NCBI GenBank assembly: GCA_025149125.1
Contig: CP102272.1
Location: 1,860,001-1,924,000, forward strand
DNA length: 64,000 nucleotides
Source: [Clostridium] asparagiforme DSM 15981
Lineage (GTDB): Bacteria > Bacillota > Clostridia > Lachnospirales > Lachnospiraceae
Reading direction: 5' to 3'
Below the pieces are notes generated by a model. That model was given only the letters and a program-made list of their open reading frames with translations. It made no database searches and was not told the origin of the DNA. The position numbers and the translations under genes were made by a program. Below, in pieces: positions 59,829-64,000 of this stretch. The stretch's first letter is position 1, and the number at the start of each line of letters is the position of its first letter.

Positions 59829-61046
59829 ATGGAGGAGGTTTTACAATTTGGGGGATTTCTGCTGATGGATTATGCGGCCATGGTCGTTTACGCCAAAAGG
59901 GCCGTCCGCTATTCCAAGTCCCTTTTGGATGCCCAGAGGCCGGAAAACAGCGCCGCGTTCTATGGTGCGTCCCTGCTGTTTCTTTGGATGGTGGTATTTT
60001 CCGGGCTCCCCGTCATCGTGATTTTTCTGTTTCTGTACAGCGCGCTGCTGCTGTATTTTTTGCTGTTTTTCGGGAACGGCCTGCCTGTGGCCCTATTTGC
60101 CAGCGGCACGTTTATGTTTCATATAGCGGATCTGTATATGCTGCTGTTCGGAATATTCTCGCTGAACTGCGACATCTGCTCCATGGAGGCGTTCCGGGGA
60201 AATTACCGTTACCTGGTGCTGGTGCTGCTGGTGATTCTGGTATCAACGGTCTGTCTGGAAATATTCAGCAGGGTGATCGACCAGGCTGCAATCCAGATTC
60301 TGATCGGAAATAAACGCCAGCTGCGGTTTGCGGCCACCTCGCTGATGTTTATCGACATATACCTGCTGATTCTGAGCGTTGTCTACGACAGCAGCACGTA
60401 CACCGGCCTGATTCTGATGTTTCTGGTTATAACGGCGGTTTTGTTGGTGGGAGCGTTTTACACGTCCTTTCTCCACGCAGTGAGAATGAGCGTGCTGGAG
60501 CGGTATGAGAGTAAGTTCAAGGACATGGAATCCCAGCTGGAGCAGAGTAACCGCAGTCTGGGCAAGCTGAAGGACGAGGCGTACACCGATGTTCTGACCG
60601 GGGCCGCCAGCCGCAGGTATGGGCTGTTGAAGCTGGACCGAATGGTGCAGGAACGGAAACAATTCAGCGTGGCCCTGATCGATCTGGATGGGCTAAAGAA
60701 GGTGAACGACAATCTGGGACACCAGGAGGGGGACCGCTATCTGGTGGGTGTGTCCCATGCTCTCAGCGGTTATTTCGGGGCGGAATACGTTTGCCGCCTG
60801 GGCGGGGATGAATTTCTGGCGATTCTGCCGGACAAGACGGAACAGGGAGCAGCGGTCCTGATGGAGGAAGCCTGCCGGAACATGGAGGAGGATTTTCAGC
60901 GCCAGGGCATAACCTTCGGCCCGTCGGTCAGCTACGGAATCGTACAGGTTGACCAGTTGGCCGCCGGTTCGGTTTCCGGGCTGCTGGAACTGGCGGACAG
61001 GAGAATGTACGAGATGAAACGGAAACAGCATAAAATGAGGCAGTAA
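59829..61046 (+). CDS. Membrane diguanylate cyclase (GGDEF)
   Basis: 405 residues. Residues 1-215 carry about seven transmembrane helices (sensor unit of unknown ligand), then a coiled coil (MESQLEQSNRSLGKLKDEA) and the GGDEF domain: DVLTGAASRRYG, ALIDLDGLKKVNDNLGHQEGD and the intact RLGGDEF active site. The RxxD inhibitory site five residues before it is absent (GAEY), so product inhibition is not expected. It makes c-di-GMP, the ligand of the riboswitches at 712-1052. Confidence 0.93.
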   Translation: MEEVLQFGGFLLMDYAAMVVYAKRAVRYSKSLLDAQRPENSAAFYGASLLFLWMVVFSGLPVIVIFLFLYSALLLYFLLFFGNGLPVALFASGTFMFHIADLYMLLFGIFSLNCDICSMEAFRGNYRYLVLVLLVILVSTVCLEIFSRVIDQAAIQILIGNKRQLRFAATSLMFIDIYLLILSVVYDSSTYTGLILMFLVITAVLLVGAFYTSFLHAVRMSVLERYESKFKDMESQLEQSNRSLGKLKDEAYTDVLTGAASRRYGLLKLDRMVQERKQFSVALIDLDGLKKVNDNLGHQEGDRYLVGVSHALSGYFGAEYVCRLGGDEFLAILPDKTEQGAAVLMEEACRNMEEDFQRQGITFGPSVSYGIVQVDQLAAGSVSGLLELADRRMYEMKRKQHKMRQ

Positions 61047-61076
61047 AGGGATCACCTTTTACTGCCTCATTTTATG
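61028..61076 (+). terminator. Terminator overlapping the end of the GGDEF gene
   Basis: A 19-20-bp perfect inverted repeat (61028-61046 and 61058-61076): the left arm is the last codons and stop of the GGDEF gene, the right arm ends in ATTTTATGC. It could also stop the opposite strand. Confidence 0.85.
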
Positions 61077-61112
61077 CAATGGGCCGCTGGCGCGGCCTTT
61101 GGACGATTGCTG
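61074..61112 (-). repeat. REP-like palindromic repeat, copy D
   Basis: On the minus strand: AGCAATCGTCC, AAAGGCCGC, GCCAGCGGCCCATTGCAT. The GCAAT/ATTGC outer stem is intact; the left core differs. Confidence 0.65.
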
Positions 61113-61135
61113 TAGACGCCCCCATTTTTAATCCC

Positions 61136-61396
61136 CTAAACGGAGATGGGGGTGATGGCGGTGGCGTAGGGCTGGCCGCCCGGCGGCTGGTAGACGGTCA
61201 CCAGGGCGAAATGAGGGGCGTACCCGGCCTGTTTAGGCTCCGCGATGGTCATAAACCTGTAGTTGATACCGTTTACCACCTGTTTTGCCACTGCGATGGG
61301 GTGGTAGAAATAGTCCTCGTGCTGCCCGATGGCGTTGTAAAACACGAAGGCGTCGTACGTGGTGAGACTTGGCTGATATTCCCAGCTTCCCGGCAT
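61136..61396 (-). CDS. Stefin/cystatin-like small protein (candidate cysteine-protease inhibitor)
   Basis: 86 residues from ATG 61396, seven bases after GAGGT; longer in-frame starts have no ribosome-binding site and would overlap the upstream gene. It starts MPGSWEYQP (Gly near the N-terminus), has a central QVVNG followed by INYRFMTIAEP, and then LVTVYQPPGGQ. This order of N-terminal Gly, QxVxG loop and a second hairpin loop, plus the length, is the stefin layout. No signal peptide, so it would be cytosolic unless exported otherwise. Homology is my reading and needs a profile search. It follows the choline-binding gene at 61506 by about 110 bases. Confidence 0.6.
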   Translation of the reverse strand: MPGSWEYQPSLTTYDAFVFYNAIGQHEDYFYHPIAVAKQVVNGINYRFMTIAEPKQAGYAPHFALVTVYQPPGGQPYATAITPISV

Positions 61397-61505
61397 GTTG
61401 GTTACCTCGTTTGGTTGGTATGTAACAGTATATGCGGGAAGAGGGAAAGGAGGTGCGGACAGATTCGTTTTTGTGAGGGCTTTTTGTAAAACCGCTGCCG
61501 CCTTT

Positions 61506-62036
61506 TTAATGACTCCATGTTGCGCGGCGTCTGATGAGTATGCCATTGTTAAAGGTAAGACGGATACTGGATTTAAAATCCTGGGAATACCATTTTACCT
61601 GCAAAACATCGACGGTTTGATCTCCCGTCTGCTGACGCTCAGAGGTGTGCACTTCGTGCTCCTTGCCGAGAATCGCCACAACCTGATCATAACTCATCCC
61701 TTCCTGGAGCTGATTATACATGTCCTCGGTGACGAACGTGATAGTCGACATATCCACATATTCACCGTTGCCATTATACATCGATCCGTCTAAGGCAAGG
61801 CCGCCTTCGTTAGGGAGCGTTGCTAAAGCGTCAAACCAATACCAGATGCCGTCTTCCGCTTGGATCCACTCATTTTGGGCAAAATTCCCGTTGTCTTTTA
61901 GATAAAACCACAGGTTCTTATCGGTACTCACACCGTAATCATCATTGTAGGTGTGGGTCCATGTACCGGCCTGGGCGGTCATCGGCAGAAGTACGGAGGC
62001 TGTCAGGATTGCGCAAAACACTTTTATTTTTCTCAT
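61506..62036 (-). CDS. Secreted choline-binding-like protein with BamE/SmpA-like domain
   Basis: 176 residues. Signal peptide to about residue 23 (ending AQAG). Residues 25-75 have Trp/Tyr repeat units (NLWFYLKDNGNFAQNEW, DGIWYWFDA) of the choline-binding type. Residues about 100-170 (TEDMYNQLQEGMSYDQVVAILGKEHEV, then VDVLQVKWYSQ and FNNGIL) resemble the BamE/DUF3862 fold of small lipoproteins. Wall-associated; role unknown. Confidence 0.8.
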   Translation of the reverse strand: MRKIKVFCAILTASVLLPMTAQAGTWTHTYNDDYGVSTDKNLWFYLKDNGNFAQNEWIQAEDGIWYWFDALATLPNEGGLALDGSMYNGNGEYVDMSTITFVTEDMYNQLQEGMSYDQVVAILGKEHEVHTSERQQTGDQTVDVLQVKWYSQDFKSSIRLTFNNGILIRRRATWSH

Positions 62037-62227
62037 TTATTTTTCCTCCCGCTATATACGTTATGTTGGATAATGGATATGTCCGGCTTCAGACAGCCAG
62101 TGTGATTCGTTTCATCCCCGTCAGGAGGAACGCTGCGAAAGGAGCCAGAAATACCTCGTAGGAGCTATCCTATTCACCATCGGAGAGATAGTGCCCGCAC
62201 TCTTTTTTGCGTAAATACAAAAAACCA

Positions 62228-62268
62228 ACAATCGCCCGCAGACCGGCCCGCGGCCCACCGCATTCCAC
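62228..62268 (+). repeat. REP-like palindromic repeat, copy C
   Basis: ACAATCGCCCGCAGACC, GGCCCGCGGCCCACCGCATT. The core matches the family; the outer stem is degenerate. It lies directly behind the terminator of small RNA candidate B. Confidence 0.7.
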
Positions 62269-62352
62269 AAAAAAACCGGCCCCGGTGCGTCACTTGCGCC
62301 GGAGCCGATCAAAAAGGGGAGGATAAGTATTAATTACTTTCTCTTTCGTGAT
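62268..62352 (-). ncRNA. Candidate small RNA B with anti-Shine-Dalgarno C-rich motif
   Basis: Minus strand: TGTATA (62387-62382), 17 bases, TATGAT (62364-62359), then GAGAAAG, ACTTATCCTCCCCTTTTTG, then hairpin CGGCTCCGGCGC / GCACCGGGGCCG with seven T residues. The 20-base motif and the TGTATA-17 promoter spacing are shared with candidate A; the terminator stems are unrelated in sequence. Nothing else is recognised in 62037-62227. Confidence 0.55.
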
Positions 62353-62414
62353 ACTTCTATCATACCCGCATTTTGGCCCAATATACATCCGGACAAAACA
62401 TTTTCAATAAATAT

Positions 62415-62443
62415 TTGAAATATTTACGGTTTTGTTATATACT
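62415..62443 (+). promoter_or_regulatory. Promoter of the SEC-C protein gene
   Basis: TTGAAA (62415-62420), 17-bp spacer, TATACT (62438-62443). Confidence 0.65.
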
Positions 62444-62512
62444 ATGAGCTATGAGCGGCAGAGGAAGAGAACCGGGCCGCCAAATTCAATACAAAAAGGA
62501 TGGTTGAAGTTT

Positions 62513-63022
62513 ATGGCACTGTTAGAGACATGGCGGAATCTGGCCTATGGCGATGGCCTGGATGATAAAAAGAGAGAGGAACTTTGGTCCGGATATTTTG
62601 CGATTGAGAAGGGCATCTACGAGCAGCTCCTGGAGCACCCGGAGGAAGTGATCACTGGCACCGTGAAGGGCCTGGCTGAGAAGTACAATACCGAGATTCT
62701 CATCATGACCGGATTCCTGGACGGCATCAACGAGAGCTTAAAGGGCTACGAGAACCCCATCGAGACCATGGAGGAGGACACCGAGGTCAAGATCGAGATC
62801 GACCCGGAGAAGCTGTACTACAACATGGTGGAAGCTAAGGCCAACTGGCTGTTCGAGCTGCCTCAGTGGGACAAGATCCTCACCGAGGAGCGCCGCAAGG
62901 AGCTGTACAAGCAGCAGAAGGCTTCCGGCACGATCCGCAAAGGCAAAAAGATCTTCCCCAACGATCCCTGCCCCTGCGGAAGCGGCAAGAAGTACAAGAA
63001 GTGCTGCGGTAAGAACGCATAA
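62513..63022 (+). CDS. SEC-C metal-binding domain protein
   Basis: 169 residues from ATG 62513 (AAGGATGG upstream). The body is a helical domain ([22 protein letters not shown]) common in clostridial SEC-C proteins; the C-terminus is the Zn-binding SEC-C motif [18 protein letters not shown], as at the end of SecA. Function unknown; may bind ribosome or SecB-like partners. Confidence 0.9.
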   Translation: MALLETWRNLAYGDGLDDKKREELWSGYFAIEKGIYEQLLEHPEEVITGTVKGLAEKYNTEILIMTGFLDGINESLKGYENPIETMEEDTEVKIEIDPEKLYYNMVEAKANWLFELPQWDKILTEERRKELYKQQKASGTIRKGKKIFPNDPCPCGSGKKYKKCCGKNA

Positions 63023-63039
63023 GGATTGGAACTGTCAAT

Positions 63040-63070
63040 TTCGCCTGCCCGGACTGTGGCAGGCGTTTTC
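63040..63070 (+). terminator. Intrinsic terminator after the SEC-C gene
   Basis: CGCCTGCC pairs with GGCAGGCG, then four T residues. Confidence 0.88.
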
Positions 63071-63135
63071 GTGTCTGTCCGGAATTCACAGCCGGAGCGC
63101 CTTGCCGGTCAGACTAAGAATTGGAAGGAATTGGA

Positions 63136-63939
63136 ATGGAAGCATACACGGGCTTTGCGGAAGTATACGACCTGTTTCAGGACAATGTTCCTTATGAAGA
63201 GTGGTGTGAATATCTGGCCGGGCTTTTGGAAGAATACGGAGTAACGGCTGGCCTGGTACTGGATCTGGGCTGCGGCACCGGCAGCCTGACCGAGCGTTTG
63301 GCCGGGCGCGGGTACGATATGATCGGAGTGGACAACTCCGGGGAGATGCTGGAGATCGCCATGGAGAAGCGGGTGCGCTCCGGCCGGAACATTCTCTACC
63401 TGCTCCAGGACATGCGGGAGTTTGAGCTTTACGGCACGGTGGCGGCTGTGGTCAGCATCTGCGATTCCATGAACTATATTCTGGAGTACGGGGATTTGGT
63501 GCAGGTATTTAAGCTGGTTAACAATTATCTGGACCCGGGCGGTGTGTTTATCTTCGACTTAAACACACCCTACAAGTATCGGGAGCTGCTGGCGGATCAC
63601 ACCTTTGCCGAGGATCGGGAGGAGAGCAGCTTTATCTGGGAGAATTTTTACGACGAGGACGAGGAGATCAACGAATATGATCTGACCCTGTTCATCCGGC
63701 GGAATGTACCCGGCTTTAGCGAACCGCTCTACCAGAAATTCCAGGAGACCCATTACCAGCGCTCCTACGGCCTGGACACGGTCTGCCGTGCCCTGGCGGA
63801 GGCTGGTCTGGAGTATGTGGCGGCCTACGATGCGGGTACCAGGGAGCCGGTGCGGGCGGACAGCGAGCGGATTTACGTGGTAGCCCGGGAGCGCGGGAAA
63901 ACAATACAGGAAGCGCAGACAAATACAGAAACGAACTGA
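63136..63939 (+). CDS. Class I SAM-dependent methyltransferase
   Basis: 267 residues from ATG 63136 (GGAAGGAATTGGA upstream). Motif I VLDLGCGTGSLTERLAGRGYDMIGVDNSGEML, post-I Asp, and motif IV VVSICDSMNYI, with the Methyltransf_25 layout typical of clostridial YqeM/Cmo-like enzymes. Substrate unknown. It is 17 bases before hslO, a common gene order in Lachnospiraceae. Confidence 0.92.
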   Translation: MEAYTGFAEVYDLFQDNVPYEEWCEYLAGLLEEYGVTAGLVLDLGCGTGSLTERLAGRGYDMIGVDNSGEMLEIAMEKRVRSGRNILYLLQDMREFELYGTVAAVVSICDSMNYILEYGDLVQVFKLVNNYLDPGGVFIFDLNTPYKYRELLADHTFAEDREESSFIWENFYDEDEEINEYDLTLFIRRNVPGFSEPLYQKFQETHYQRSYGLDTVCRALAEAGLEYVAAYDAGTREPVRADSERIYVVARERGKTIQEAQTNTETN

Positions 63940-63956
63940 GACAGGAGAGAATGAAT

Positions 63957-64000
63957 ATGGCGGATTATGTAATCAGAGCGACGGCGGCGGACGGTCAGAT
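63957..64000 (+). CDS. hslO: Hsp33 redox chaperone (5' end only)
   Basis: ATG 63957 behind AGGAG at 9-base spacing; the visible residues MADYVIRATAADGQ match the conserved Hsp33 N-terminus. The gene runs out of the window. Hsp33 is a Zn-bound chaperone switched on by oxidation. Confidence 0.85.
   Translation, partial: MADYVIRATAADGQ

Noticed and set aside
62074-62214. Plus-strand fragment ending in a hydrophobic helix (YLVGAILFTIGEIVPALFFA).
   Set aside because: No start codon with a ribosome-binding site and only one helix; could be a gene remnant but cannot be supported.

Overview
The window looks like a chromosomal segment from a GC-rich anaerobic Firmicute of the Lachnospiraceae / Clostridium cluster XIVa type (an Enterocloster-like gut bacterium is my best guess, inferred from gene content and not proven). 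Supporting signs are strong Shine-Dalgarno sites, TTGACA/TATAAT promoters, many intrinsic terminators, choline-binding-repeat surface proteins, Kdu/Uxu uronate genes, gut-type serpins and a group IIC intron. There is no prophage, CRISPR array, rRNA or tRNA that I can see.

Layout. 1-6 kb: tail of hflC, then two near-identical c-di-GMP-I riboswitches in tandem in front of a 1226-residue choline-binding, beta-helix surface protein, followed by a second choline-binding protein. 6-14 kb: LysR/M20 divergent pair, GNAT, small membrane proteins, CPBP protease, a serpin, and an ABC-class ATPase carrying an RGG-repeat insert. 14-17 kb: a WYL-regulated cluster whose two promoters share one operator. 17-23 kb: YdcF-type protein, D,D-carboxypeptidase, degenerate sirtuin-like protein, hisH-hisF-ung, and uppP behind a 51-bp tandem repeat. 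23-29 kb: GH3 glycosidase and sugar symporter with a divergent AraC regulator. 29-33 kb: PadR plus a SEDS protein with a permease-prefix domain, then a group IIC intron placed directly after their terminator. 33-43 kb: DAHP synthase, EamA, TyrS, a third choline-binding protein, MntP/AsnA, MATE, YbhN-like flippase and PssA.

43.9-44.7 kb is a gene-free, A-rich stretch with a perfect TTGACA-17-TATAAT promoter at one end and an inverted-repeat terminator at the other. It is almost certainly a roughly 640-nt structured noncoding RNA, in the size class of ROOL RNA. 44.7-50 kb: Xaa-Pro peptidase, lipoprotein serpin, Gfo/Idh oxidoreductase, radical SAM protein. 50-58.8 kb: hexuronate catabolism (AraC, uxuA, an SDR with a mutated catalytic Lys, kduI, kduD, GntR with three spaced operators), interrupted by tatD and a PPi-type phosphofructokinase. 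59-64 kb: small XRE protein, glutaredoxin, a membrane GGDEF diguanylate cyclase, a stefin-like cysteine-protease inhibitor candidate, a fourth choline-binding protein, SEC-C protein, methyltransferase and the start of hslO.

Themes. (1) c-di-GMP control of the cell surface: the sensor RNAs sit at 0.7-1.05 kb and a synthase at 59.8 kb. (2) Three predicted protease inhibitors (two serpins, one cystatin-like). (3) Several noncoding elements: the large RNA, a pair of short paralogous antisense-strand sRNA candidates carrying an anti-Shine-Dalgarno motif, a six-copy REP-like palindrome family, and a 51-bp TATAAT-bounded hairpin repeat with compensatory changes. (4) Catabolism of glucuronate/pectin-type sugars under GntR and AraC control.
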